Below are positions 17,327 to 25,975 of a DNA stretch of 64,000 nucleotides, piece by piece. The DNA is taken from positions 2,844,672-2,908,671 of the forward strand of contig NZ_CP117982.1 of NCBI RefSeq assembly GCF_030708075.1, read 5' to 3'. The notes beneath the pieces were generated by a model that ran no database searches, had not been told where the DNA came from, and was given only the letters and a program-made list of their open reading frames with translations. This DNA comes from Candidatus Epulonipiscium viviparus. Lineage in GTDB: Bacteria > Bacillota > Clostridia > Lachnospirales > Cellulosilyticaceae. Position 1 is the stretch's first letter. Each line of letters opens with the position of its first letter. The translations under genes and the position numbers were made by a program.

Positions 17327-19054
17327 CTATCTATTAGAATCAATCATAAATATCGAAAGCTCATCGCTATAAATTACAATCTTTTCGCTAGAAGAATAAT
17401 AAACAGATTTTACTTCGTCTAAATTTCCGTATTTATCTACCGCGTATGCAGTAACAGACAGTCTATCATGACCATACGGTAAAGAATAATCCAGGGTAAT
17501 AGCAATTTCGCTATCAAACTCTGTAATCTCTTTACTATTGGTTTCTATAATAATTTCATAAGCTGTATTGCCTTTCAATGTATCTGCTTGTCTGCTATTT
17601 GCTTTTATAGCGTCTTCGTTTGCTATAGTTAAAACCACGTCTTTGTCGTCTGCGTCATGAATCAATCCATCGATCGCATCAAAATCTAAGTTAAATGTAC
17701 CTAAATTTGTCTCCATTTCAAATACTGAATCTATATCGCTTAACAAACTCACTAGTGCGTTTGAATTAAACTTAACGCTAACTTTATCAGAATTTTTATG
17801 GCTGTCTACATCTATAGATAGCTTGGGTATTGTGCCGCGTACATTGGATTCTTTCATGACATCTGCTGTTGCTGCGTTAATTACATTGTTTGGAATATGA
17901 GTAATAGCATAATCCTTATATACATTTTCGTTTTCGATGTCTATCGAAACAGTGGTAATGCGTCCCGATGTAGAAGGTCTTTGAATATCAAAATCATCTA
18001 AATGTGGATCATACGTCACTTCTGGAGTTGGAAATTCGCCCGGAAAATAGACCGGTCCCAGCCCTGGAGATAATGAAGGATTAGAAATATTCGGCCCTAT
18101 ATAACCTGGTGGAAGCTCTGGTGTCGGAAAAAATCCATCTGTTGTTACATTTTCGTGAGGTATCGGATAGTTGGGATTGGGTCCTATGTAGCCTGGTGGT
18201 GTATCTGGAGTTACTTCTGGCGTTGGGAATAACACAACTCCGGGTGCTACATTTTCGTGAGGTATCGGATAGTTGGGGTTTGGTCCTATATAGCCTGGCG
18301 CTACTTCTGGTGTTGGGAATAACACAACTCCGGGTGCTACATTTTCGTGAGGTATCGGATAGTTGGGATTGGGTCCTATGTAGCCTGGTGGTGTATCTGG
18401 AGTTACTTCTGGTGTTGGGAATAACACAACTCCGGGTGCTACATTTTCGTGAGGTATCGGATAGTTGGGGTTTGGCCCTATGTAGCCTGGTGCTACTTCT
18501 GGAGATACTTCTGGTGTTGGAAATCTACCTCCCGACACTTCGGAAGATCCTGGCAAAACTACAGTACTTGCATAGAAACTTGAAGTTGGTGGTGCATAAT
18601 ACGTTTCGTTCGTAAATAGCGTCGAAGATACCGAAAATTTTTCTGTACGATTCGCATAAATCATTTTTACATACACTGATTCCACAATAGTATCAGTTGG
18701 GTATTGTATAAACGCAACATCCAGTTCATCATCATAAGTTATTGGTCGGCTATCCTCGATTAAAATTTTCATTTCGTTGCCACTGACATTTGCAAATTTG
18801 AGTGTTGTAGATGGCAAAGATTGAAACTGCGTCTTTGCATCGTCCAAATCATCGGCAAATGTAATCGTAATTTCGGCACCATACAATTTTTCGGTATCCA
18901 ACAATCGAATAAATAAACCATCATTATACGTATATATCTTTGCATTAGATTGCTCTATTCCGCTATACACAAGTGCTGCATATGCTGTTGTAGCAGGCGT
19001 TGTTGCCATGGTGATACTTGCTAATAATAGTGCTGCTGCCGTTTTTAATTTCAT
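17327..19054 (-). CDS. Secreted proline-rich repeat protein with C-terminal domain shared with the SLH surface protein
   Basis: The 575-residue product starts at the ATG at 19054 behind AAGGAGG. A signal peptide (MKLKTAAALLLASITMATT...AYA) is followed by a beta-rich domain of about 130 residues (YTYNDGLFIRLLDTEKLYGAEI, then DELDVAFIQYPTDTIV) shared with the next two proteins. Residues about 170-340 are tandem units built on PTPEVxPGYIGPNPNYPIPHENV. The C-terminal 200 residues (NNVINAATADVMKES, IPKLSIDVDSHKN, LVSLLSDI) resemble the pre-SLH domain of the protein at 45504-49976, but no SLH, sortase or other anchor is present. It is probably an extracellular structural or adhesive protein. No enzyme motif is seen and the function is unknown. 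Confidence 0.8.
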   Translation of the reverse strand: MKLKTAAALLLASITMATTPATTAYAALVYSGIEQSNAKIYTYNDGLFIRLLDTEKLYGAEITITFADDLDDAKTQFQSLPSTTLKFANVSGNEMKILIEDSRPITYDDELDVAFIQYPTDTIVESVYVKMIYANRTEKFSVSSTLFTNETYYAPPTSSFYASTVVLPGSSEVSGGRFPTPEVSPEVAPGYIGPNPNYPIPHENVAPGVVLFPTPEVTPDTPPGYIGPNPNYPIPHENVAPGVVLFPTPEVAPGYIGPNPNYPIPHENVAPGVVLFPTPEVTPDTPPGYIGPNPNYPIPHENVTTDGFFPTPELPPGYIGPNISNPSLSPGLGPVYFPGEFPTPEVTYDPHLDDFDIQRPSTSGRITTVSIDIENENVYKDYAITHIPNNVINAATADVMKESNVRGTIPKLSIDVDSHKNSDKVSVKFNSNALVSLLSDIDSVFEMETNLGTFNLDFDAIDGLIHDADDKDVVLTIANEDAIKANSRQADTLKGNTAYEIIIETNSKEITEFDSEIAITLDYSLPYGHDRLSVTAYAVDKYGNLDEVKSVYYSSSEKIVIYSDELSIFMIDSNR

Positions 19055-19097
19055 AGAAACTACCTCCTTGAAAGTTGAGTGCAGAAAATTTCGATTA

Positions 19098-19506
19098 TTA
19101 ATACGAAAAAATTTCTGGCATTGTATTGTTAGCATCTGGTTCTACATACACTGATGGTACATTCGGTCCTACTTCTGGTGTTGGGAGTAATATTGGTTCG
19201 GACCTACTGTTGGTATAGTGTAATTTGGGTTTGGTCCACTTCTGGTGTTGGGAGTAATATTGGTTCGGACCTCTGTTGGTATAGTGTAATTTGGGTTTGG
19301 TCCACTTCTGGTGTTGGGAGTAATATTGGTTCGGACCTACTGTTGGTATAGTGTAATTTGGGTTTGGTCCACTTCTGGTGTTGGGTAGTAATATTGGTTC
19401 GGACCTACTGTTGGTATAGTGTAATTTGGGTTTGGCCCCACTTCTGGCGTTGGGTAGTAATATTGGTTCGGACCTACTGTTGGTATAGTATAATTTGGGT
19501 TTGGTC
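19098..19506 (-). pseudogene. Frameshifted 3' part of the second repeat protein
   Basis: Downstream of the stop at 19507 the same 69-bp repeat (encoding GPNPNYTIPTVGPNQYYYPTPEV) continues in changing frames down to a unique tail reading GPNVPSVYVEPDANN and ending at a TAA at 19098-19100. A 20-base insertion at about 19578-19597 and one-base losses in the three leftmost repeat units break the frame. One part (19337-19588) still forms an 83-codon open frame of clean repeats, but it has no ribosome site. I read this as the displaced C-terminal end of the gene that begins at 20226. Confidence 0.6.
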
Positions 19507-19672
19507 CTACTTCTGGCGTTGGGTAGTAATATTGGTTCGGACCCACTGTTGGTATAGTATAATTTGGGTTTGGTCCCACATATCCCACCTCGGCCCCACT
19601 TCTGGCGTTGGGTAGTAATATTGGTTCGGACCCACTGTTGGTATAGTATAATTTGGGTTTGGGCTCGGGCCT
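19171..19672. repeat. Seven tandem units of a 69-bp repeat, several with length changes
   Basis: Counting from each ACTTCTGG, the units start at 19171, 19238, 19304, 19371, 19440, 19509 and 19598. Their lengths are 67, 66, 67, 69, 69, 89 and 75 bases. The intact unit encodes 23 residues. The three shortened units share the same two single-base losses (GGGAGT for GGGTAGT, and a missing base before ACTTCTGG). Confidence 0.85.
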
Positions 19673-20226
19673 ACTTCTGGTGTTGGATAATAATATTGAT
19701 TCGGCCCTACATATGACACATTCGGCGCTACCTCTGGTGTAGGTAATACTGATCGTTCTGGAGCAGGTGGCATATGATAGATTTCATTTGTAAATACCGT
19801 AGAATATACCCAGAAGTTTTTTGTCTCGTTTGGATAAATCATTTTGACATGAATTGATTCTATAATAGTGTCTGTTGGGTATCTCACAAAAGCGACATCC
19901 AGTTCATCGGCATAAGTGATGGGATTACTATCCTCAATCAAAATTTTCATTTCATTGCCACTGACATTTGCAAAATTTAGTGTTGTTGATGGCAAATACT
20001 GGAACTGCGTCGTCGCATCGTCCAAATCATCTGCAAATGTAATCGTAATTTCAGCGCCATACAATCTGTCAGTATCCAGCAATCTCAAAAATAAGCCGTC
20101 ATTATACATATATACTTTAGCGTGCGCTATTTCGTTTTTCACACTGATCGTCTGTATTTCTGAAGCTGATGTTGGGACCATCATAATACCAGCTAATAAT
20201 AATGTTGTAACTAATGTTAATTTCAT
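19507..20226 (-). CDS. Secreted proline-rich repeat protein, truncated by frameshift
   Basis: The open frame gives 239 residues: a signal peptide (MKLTLVTTLLLAGIMMVPTSAS) and the beta-rich domain shared with its two neighbours (MYNDGLFLRLLDTDRLYGAEI, DELDVAFVRYPTDTII). About 60 residues of PTPEVGPNPNYTIP-type repeats follow, then a frame-shifted tail (WDMWDQTQIILYQQW) caused by a 20-base insertion in a repeat unit. The C-terminal part expected from the paralogues lies in other frames down to 19098. The start follows GGAGG. Without the tail the product may still be secreted. Function unknown; extracellular structural role inferred. Confidence 0.72.
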   Translation of the reverse strand: MKLTLVTTLLLAGIMMVPTSASEIQTISVKNEIAHAKVYMYNDGLFLRLLDTDRLYGAEITITFADDLDDATTQFQYLPSTTLNFANVSGNEMKILIEDSNPITYADELDVAFVRYPTDTIIESIHVKMIYPNETKNFWVYSTVFTNEIYHMPPAPERSVLPTPEVAPNVSYVGPNQYYYPTPEVGPSPNPNYTIPTVGPNQYYYPTPEVGPRWDMWDQTQIILYQQWVRTNITTQRQK

Positions 20227-20333
20227 CTTTTTATACCTCCATAATAGTTGATTATTTATATAATTTCATATAATTCTTAATGTAGATTACGCTGCATCAG
20301 CCACAGCAGTTTCCGATGTGCTAGTCGCAGATT

Positions 20334-21320
20334 TTATTGATATGGTATATATCCTGGCGTGATCTCTGGTGTTGGCAACATTCCCCCAGGTCCTACATTC
20401 GGGTTTGGTCCAATATATCCTGGTCCTACTTCTGGTGTTGGCAACATGCCTCCAGGTCCTACGTTTGGATTTGGTCCGATATACCCAGTATTTGGCCCGA
20501 GTTCTGGCGTCGGAAAACTTGGATTTGGTAAGACTCCTCCCAATTCTGGTTTGAGTGTTGGTGTCGGAAAGCCTAGGTTTGGCGTCATTGTTCCGTATTC
20601 TGGTTTTACTGTTGGCATTGGGCCGTTTGGATCTACGATTACGTTTCCAAGTCCATAGTCTGGTGTTAGTGATGGCATTGGACCGTTTGGATCTACGATC
20701 ACGTTTCCAAGTCCATAGTCTGGTGTTAGTGATGGCATTGGGCCGTTTGGATCTACGATCACGTTTCCGAGTCCATTGTCTGGTGTTAGCGTTGGTGTTG
20801 GAAAACCGGCAATGGCCTGAGCTCCTCCAGCTCGTGCTGCCGACGGTGTGGCATCGAGTAGATAGTCGACTCCTGTGCTTGTTGCTGTATAATTGCTATA
20901 CGTTTTTGCATAACCCGACTGAGTAGCTTCTACTTTGACAGATTGCACTGGATTCTGAGCATCAAACTCGATAAATGCAACATCGAGATAGTGGTTGAAT
21001 GTAATAGCATTGCCATCGCTTATATTAATAGTTGCAGTTTTGCCGTTGATCGTCGCAGATGTATTTGTAGTTGCAGGCAACGCGAAAAATATTGTGTTGG
21101 CGTTTTGAATGTTGTTTGCAAAAGTTACGGTGACTTTTGCCGCGCTAAGTCCTCCGGTATTCAATAGTCTTATGTAGAGACCATCATTATAGTTGTATAG
21201 CTGAGTTTTTGTTTCTGTAGCTTGCGATTGCGTTGCGTAAGTTTCAACTGCAGATCCAAGGGCCACCACACTAGTCATCATACTTGCTACCAATAAAGTT
21301 ACTGCTAATTTTAATTTCAT
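20334..21320 (-). CDS. Secreted proline-rich repeat protein
   Basis: The 328-residue protein has a signal peptide (MKLKLAVTLLVASMMTSVVA) and a divergent copy of the shared N-terminal beta domain (YNYNDGLYIRLLNTGGLSAAKVTVTF, YLDVAFIEFD). Three 20-residue units follow (GPMPSLTPDYGLGNVIVDPN), encoded by 60-bp direct repeats around 20620-20790. Shorter FPTPTLKPEL and PTPEVGPGYIGPNPN units complete it. It ends after a last repeat with no anchor domain. It is the third member of the tandem family and sits first in transcription order, 108 bases upstream of the next copy. The strongly extended proline/glycine composition suggests a rod-like surface or matrix component (inference). Confidence 0.8.
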   Translation of the reverse strand: MKLKLAVTLLVASMMTSVVALGSAVETYATQSQATETKTQLYNYNDGLYIRLLNTGGLSAAKVTVTFANNIQNANTIFFALPATTNTSATINGKTATINISDGNAITFNHYLDVAFIEFDAQNPVQSVKVEATQSGYAKTYSNYTATSTGVDYLLDATPSAARAGGAQAIAGFPTPTLTPDNGLGNVIVDPNGPMPSLTPDYGLGNVIVDPNGPMPSLTPDYGLGNVIVDPNGPMPTVKPEYGTMTPNLGFPTPTLKPELGGVLPNPSFPTPELGPNTGYIGPNPNVGPGGMLPTPEVGPGYIGPNPNVGPGGMLPTPEITPGYIPYQ

Positions 21321-21453
21321 AATTATATCCTCCTAATTGTTTCTAATATTATCTTATGTACATATGACGCATTTCATATTCTAAATGTTGCGTTTGTAAA
21401 AAAAATGTAAAGATTGCTTCCAATAAGATCCTAATGCAAAGGCGGTATACCTA

Positions 21454-21462
21454 TGCTATAAT
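21454..21462 (+). promoter_or_regulatory. Extended -10 promoter of ftsH
   Basis: TGCTATAAT is a TGn-extended consensus -10 about 88 bases upstream of the ftsH ATG. No clear -35 is present. Confidence 0.6.
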
Positions 21463-21549
21463 ATGCGTCGTTACAAAAAAATATAAAATATATTACACGA
21501 AATATTTTTTTATTACAATATACTGCTTGATAAACTAAAGGAGGGAAAT

Positions 21550-23283
21550 ATGTCTAGAATGAAGAAAAATCACAAAAAGGCTCTCTGCTTCGGTTTTATT
21601 ATAATTTTAACGATAGCCACTATTGTTGCATTGAGCCAAACCCAAGTCGATAATTTAGTTTCATATCAAACTTTTATCAATGCAATCGAAAATGAAAACG
21701 TTACTGATGTTCAATTAAGCGACAGTGAGTATATAAAATTTAATATAAAAACTGAGGATCTAACATACAAAACTGAAAACCCTCGAACAACAGACTTTAA
21801 AGAAATGCTTCTATTAAATGGAATATCAGTCAAAGAATCAGCCCCGGCGACAATCGTTCAATATTTATTTAGTTCTGCCATTATATTAGGCGCGTCTATC
21901 ACAATATTTCGTCATGCAAAAGCCGGTGGCGGAAAACAATCTGGATTTCGTACCACAAAAGTCGAGACTGCCAATCTCAAAATGGACTTTTCTAATATCG
22001 CAGGCAACGTTGAAGCAAAAGAACAGGTTCAAGATATCGTTGACTTTATCAAAGCTCCCCACAAATATGCAGATATGGGCGCAACGATGCCTAAAGGACT
22101 CATTTTCTATGGCCCCCCAGGAACTGGAAAAACAATGATGGCAAAGGCACTCGCAAAAGAAGCTAATGTACCCTTTTTTTCTGTGAGCGGATCTGATTTT
22201 ATGCAAATGTATGTAGGCGTTGGTGCAAGTCGTATTAGAGAATTGTTTAGAGAAGCGAAGAAGAGCGAAAAGGCTGTTATCTTTATCGACGAAATAGACG
22301 CAATAGGGAAAACGCGATCCAACACTCCGGGTGGCAGTGGCTCTGACGAAAAGGATCAAACTCTCAATGCACTGCTTACAGAAATGTCAGGATTTAATTC
22401 TGCGTCAGGAATCGTGGTCATTGCCGCGACAAATAGATTAGACATTTTGGATGAAGCGCTCCTAAGGCCAGGTCGTTTTGATAGACATATCCAAATAGGT
22501 TATCCAGATCAAGAGGCGCGAAAGCATATTTTATCGCTATACCTACAAAACAAGCCAATAGATGCGAGTGTAAACGTCGAAAAAATTAGTGAAGAAACTC
22601 TCTATTTCACAGGCGCTATGCTAGAGAATTTTGTAAACGAGGCAGCCATAATGGCGGTCAAAGAAAACGTAGCGGCCATCACGGCAACACACTTCGATAA
22701 AGCATTTTACACCGTCATTGCAGGTAGCGAAAAGAAAGATCGAAGTATGATCTCGTTCAAAGATAAGCAAATTACGGCATATCACGAGGCAGGACATGCC
22801 CTGGTCACCAAAATCGTGGCACCAGAGAATAAAGTAAGCCGCGTAACCATAATTCCTAGTACAAAAGGAGCGGGTGGTTTTAGCATGAACATTGCAAAAG
22901 AAAAAATGTACCAAACTAAGCAAGAGATCATTGCAAATATAAAAATTGCACTAGCCGGTCGTGTTGCAGAAGAAATTATCTTTGGGAGAGATTTTGTAAC
23001 CACTGGGGCATCAAACGATATAGAAAAGGCTACCAAATATATAAAGGATTATATTACCAAATATGGAATGGACGAGACGTTTGGAATGGTCAATACGGAT
23101 CTTTTCGGAGACAGTGTAAAAGACGAGGTATTGTTATTAACCAAAAATCTTATGAAAGAAATCTATAGCGAAACAGTTGCATTAATGATAGATAATCGTG
23201 GCGATCTCGAAAAACTGGCCAATGCGCTTATCAAAAAAGAGACCCTAAACCACGATGATATAGAGGCGCTTCTCGCCAGCTAA
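21550..23283 (+). CDS. ftsH: ATP-dependent zinc metalloprotease FtsH
   Basis: The 577-residue product has two membrane segments (about 11-30 and 103-121) flanking a small extracytoplasmic loop. The AAA domain follows, with Walker A GPPGTGKT (188-195), Walker B VIFIDEID, the pore motif around FMQMYVG and an SRH-type RPGRFDR. The M41 protease domain has HEAGH (412-416) and the third zinc ligand D490 in TTGASNDIEKAT. It degrades misfolded membrane and short-lived cytosolic proteins. It lacks the long variable C-terminal tail seen in many FtsH proteins, making it shorter than the usual 600-650 residues. AGGAGGG precedes the start. It is divergent from the repeat-protein genes and ends at a hairpin shared with the convergent aldolase gene. 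Confidence 0.95.
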   Translation: MSRMKKNHKKALCFGFIIILTIATIVALSQTQVDNLVSYQTFINAIENENVTDVQLSDSEYIKFNIKTEDLTYKTENPRTTDFKEMLLLNGISVKESAPATIVQYLFSSAIILGASITIFRHAKAGGGKQSGFRTTKVETANLKMDFSNIAGNVEAKEQVQDIVDFIKAPHKYADMGATMPKGLIFYGPPGTGKTMMAKALAKEANVPFFSVSGSDFMQMYVGVGASRIRELFREAKKSEKAVIFIDEIDAIGKTRSNTPGGSGSDEKDQTLNALLTEMSGFNSASGIVVIAATNRLDILDEALLRPGRFDRHIQIGYPDQEARKHILSLYLQNKPIDASVNVEKISEETLYFTGAMLENFVNEAAIMAVKENVAAITATHFDKAFYTVIAGSEKKDRSMISFKDKQITAYHEAGHALVTKIVAPENKVSRVTIIPSTKGAGGFSMNIAKEKMYQTKQEIIANIKIALAGRVAEEIIFGRDFVTTGASNDIEKATKYIKDYITKYGMDETFGMVNTDLFGDSVKDEVLLLTKNLMKEIYSETVALMIDNRGDLEKLANALIKKETLNHDDIEALLAS

Positions 23284-23323
23284 AAAAAGGCAAGCCGCCG
23301 TTTTAATTAGCAACCTTGCCTTT
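23282..23323 (-). terminator. Bidirectional terminator between ftsH and otnC
   Basis: AAAGGCAAG and CTTGCCTTT form a 9-bp stem with a 20-base loop. A run of seven T follows on the minus strand, so it serves the threonate operon best and can also stop ftsH. Confidence 0.75.
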
Positions 23324-23331
23324 GTAGTCTA

Positions 23332-23919
23332 CTATTTACATTCATTAAAATGAAGTTTATTTGTTATTTCATACGCTACTCTTGCGCTTTCTTCCAATTC
23401 TTCTAAAGCAAAAAAGGCATCCATCAAACTTTTCGCTCCCACAAGTGGGCCATGATTCGCCAATAAAAATCCGTCGCTTTTATCAATAGCAGATTTAAAA
23501 TGTTCAAAGAGTTCTGCAGATCCCGGCGATGCATAAGGTATTAATCCGATTGTGCCCAATTTCATTTTTAAATACGGGGTATATTTTGGCATACAATCTA
23601 CCGTGTTTTGATGCGATGCGCAAGACCATAAAGTACTATAAATACTATGAGTGTGAATCACTGCCTGAATTTTTTCTGACTTATTATAGTAGATTAGATG
23701 TAAAGGCAGTTCCTTGCTTGCGGCAATGCCGTCAAGGTGCGTACCGTTCAAATCGACTATCGCAAACTGAGATTGATCTAACGTACCAAACGATGTTCCG
23801 CTCCCTGTTATATATATCTTGTCTCCGTCTTTAAAGCTTAAGTTAGCAGAAGACCCCGTCGCTTTCCCTCTATTAAATAAACTCTGGGCTATCCAAACTG
23901 CTTGCTCCAATTTATTCAT
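23332..23919 (-). CDS. otnC: Class II aldolase/adducin family protein, probable 3-oxo-tetronate 4-phosphate decarboxylase (OtnC)
   Basis: The 195-residue protein has the class II aldolase fold with metal-binding histidines in AVIHTHSIYSTLWS and LLANHGPLVG, and an early SSANLS phosphate-loop equivalent. Class II aldolases of this size include fuculose-phosphate aldolase and OtnC. Immediate linkage to an OtnI-OtnK fusion and a hydroxyisobutyrate-type dehydrogenase makes OtnC the best fit: it would decarboxylate 3-oxo-tetronate 4-phosphate to dihydroxyacetone phosphate. It is the last gene of the operon, 12 bases after the fusion gene, with a GAGGGAG ribosome site. Confidence 0.82.
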   Translation of the reverse strand: MNKLEQAVWIAQSLFNRGKATGSSANLSFKDGDKIYITGSGTSFGTLDQSQFAIVDLNGTHLDGIAASKELPLHLIYYNKSEKIQAVIHTHSIYSTLWSCASHQNTVDCMPKYTPYLKMKLGTIGLIPYASPGSAELFEHFKSAIDKSDGFLLANHGPLVGAKSLMDAFFALEELEESARVAYEITNKLHFNECK

Positions 23920-23931
23920 AGCAACTCCCTC

Positions 23932-25959
23932 TTATCCTCTTGTCATATTCAATGCTCTGGTGAAAAAATCTACTTGGCCAAAATTACCCGATTTTAATAC
24001 AATTTTTAAATCTGTATTTTGCGTAGGAGACATAATAGGCACTCCGGGAGCAATGCTCTCGCCAATTACAAAACTTTGATATGCTAAGGCTTTTGTAACC
24101 GCACTAGAGGTTTCGCCGCCTGCAATAATGATGCGCTTATACCTGTCTTCAACTGCTTTGACTGCAATCTCTGCGGTTAATTTTTCCAATTTTTCGGATA
24201 TTGCGTCTCTACCTAATTTTTGAGCGTTTAACACATTTTCTGTATTGTCAGAGCTATAAATTAAAACTTCTTTGTCACCGTTATCTGATACAAATTTCCA
24301 CACATCATCTACAGTAATTTCATTATTGAACACCTTTACAGGATCCACTTTATAGCTAACGGCACCCTTTTTCTTATAATCTTCAATTTGTTCTAGAGTA
24401 GCTTGCGAACAGCTTCCTGCTAATACAATTCCTTTGCCGGCGGTTTTCGAATTGATCATCGTTGCCGTACTATTTTGGATATATTTTCGTGATAAAGCGG
24501 CCAAAATTCCAGACCCTCCCGAAAGGACAAAGTCATCGCCAAATACTTCTGCTACCTTCGTGGCGTTATCTTCATTAACATAATCTGGCACCACATAAAA
24601 GTGCTCTTTATCCGCTCCGAATGCTTCTACCATAGCCTTAATTTCTGCAGCTGGTTTTTGCAATGTAGCATAATTTAAATTGAGAGTTTGGTACTTGCCT
24701 TGTGGAGAAATGAGGTCTTCGATTTTTGATGCCCACATTGGCGTTAACGGGTGATGCTTCATATGAGTCTGAGCCAAAGGTATATCGTCAATATATAAAA
24801 CGCCATCTTTTACAGTGCGTTTATTTACTGGAAGCGCTGGCGAGATTATCGAATGCTTCGCATTAAATTCTTCTAGTACACTGTCTAATACGGGACCTAT
24901 GTTTCCGGTTTTGGTGGAATCAAAAGTTGAGCAATACTTAAAATATAGATGCGCTGCCCCCTGTTCCTTTAGCCATCTAAAAGCTGCCAAACTGTCTGAT
25001 ACCGCATCGGATGTCTTTTGAGTGCGACTCTTTAACGCAACAACGATCGCATCGCAATCTGTTTCAAAATCTCCAGCTGGTATTCCATCTATCAAAATAG
25101 TTTTTAATCCACCTGCCATCAAAAATGAAGCCGCATCGCTTGCGCCGGTAAAGTCATCTGCGACACAACCAATTTTAATTGTCCTCCCATTTTCTAATTT
25201 GTTGATCAAAGCCTTTGTACGCTCAAGTCCTTGTGCGATATCGCCATCAAATGCTTCGGTTGATACGACGCCAGTATATCCATAATTTTTTAATACCGAG
25301 AAAACTTCTGCATAAAAATCGTATAATGCTTCTGAAGGATATCGTCTTTGAGTGCCCACTCGCTCTGCTATATGCACATGAACCACCTCATCTAGCACAT
25401 TTTGCAGTTCGGCGATGGATTCTTGTTCCATGTGCATGTGATAAATGTCGTAGACTATTTTGACATTGTCCATCCCGATATCCTTAACTAAGGCGAGCGC
25501 TTCTGATAGCTTTAGGCCAAACAAGCTTTCGGTCTTGTTCAGAGACTCCCACATAACATTAATATTATAGGGTTTAGCCTCTTCTGCAAATATCTTTACA
25601 AACCGCTTGGCGTTATCCCATTCGTTATCCAAATCATAATCGTCAGACCAAACGCGAGATTTTGGCGAACCAATTCCAATTGCCTTAATGTTTAATTTGG
25701 CTCCCCTTGCGCATAACAGCCGTGCGTAATCGCGAGTTTTTTTGTCGTCAACATCTGGACCAATAATAGCAATTGTTGGCGGAAGCGCAGCATTAAATCC
25801 GATGCACTTAATGGCACCATTTTCTATAGTCGTGCAAACCGTCGCAAAATCTTCGTCCGACATGGCGGCGATCTGATTTCCTGCAAGCTCTATATAGTCA
25901 AACCCCTTCTCAACAACCAGCTGATAATTATCTATTGAAGTGCAACATCCCAATTTCAT
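23932..25959 (-). CDS. Fusion of 2-oxo-tetronate isomerase (OtnI) and 3-oxo-tetronate kinase (OtnK)
   Basis: The 675-residue protein joins two normally separate enzymes. Residues about 1-255 are a xylose-isomerase-like TIM barrel of the hydroxypyruvate-isomerase/OtnI type, with FDYIELAGNQ, MWESLNKTES and VYDIYHMH plus VHVHIAE metal sites. Residues about 258-675 are the DUF1537 four-carbon acid sugar kinase OtnK, with VADDFTGASDAA, FKYCSTFDSTKTGNIG, the GSCSQATLEQI block and IIAGGETSSAV. It would isomerise 2-oxo-tetronate and phosphorylate 3-oxo-tetronate at C4 in one polypeptide, so the intermediate can be passed on. The ATG at 25959 is 7 bases after GGAGG; an ATG two codons earlier is too close. 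It is flanked by ltnD-like and otnC genes at 10-16 base spacing. Confidence 0.88.
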   Translation of the reverse strand: MKLGCCTSIDNYQLVVEKGFDYIELAGNQIAAMSDEDFATVCTTIENGAIKCIGFNAALPPTIAIIGPDVDDKKTRDYARLLCARGAKLNIKAIGIGSPKSRVWSDDYDLDNEWDNAKRFVKIFAEEAKPYNINVMWESLNKTESLFGLKLSEALALVKDIGMDNVKIVYDIYHMHMEQESIAELQNVLDEVVHVHIAERVGTQRRYPSEALYDFYAEVFSVLKNYGYTGVVSTEAFDGDIAQGLERTKALINKLENGRTIKIGCVADDFTGASDAASFLMAGGLKTILIDGIPAGDFETDCDAIVVALKSRTQKTSDAVSDSLAAFRWLKEQGAAHLYFKYCSTFDSTKTGNIGPVLDSVLEEFNAKHSIISPALPVNKRTVKDGVLYIDDIPLAQTHMKHHPLTPMWASKIEDLISPQGKYQTLNLNYATLQKPAAEIKAMVEAFGADKEHFYVVPDYVNEDNATKVAEVFGDDFVLSGGSGILAALSRKYIQNSTATMINSKTAGKGIVLAGSCSQATLEQIEDYKKKGAVSYKVDPVKVFNNEITVDDVWKFVSDNGDKEVLIYSSDNTENVLNAQKLGRDAISEKLEKLTAEIAVKAVEDRYKRIIIAGGETSSAVTKALAYQSFVIGESIAPGVPIMSPTQNTDLKIVLKSGNFGQVDFFTRALNMTRG

Positions 25960-25975
25960 ATCCATTCCTCCAAAT

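Noticed and set aside
18109-18615. Plus-strand open frame of 168 codons opposite the repeat protein
   Set aside because: Antisense of the proline-rich repeats, repetitive for that reason, with no ribosome site.
20600-20800. Regular 60-bp repeats resembling a small array
   Set aside because: They are in-frame protein-coding repeats with no spacer variability and no cas genes, so not CRISPR.
21886-22359. Minus-strand open frame of 157 codons inside ftsH
   Set aside because: Antisense to the conserved AAA domain, without family resemblance or a ribosome site.
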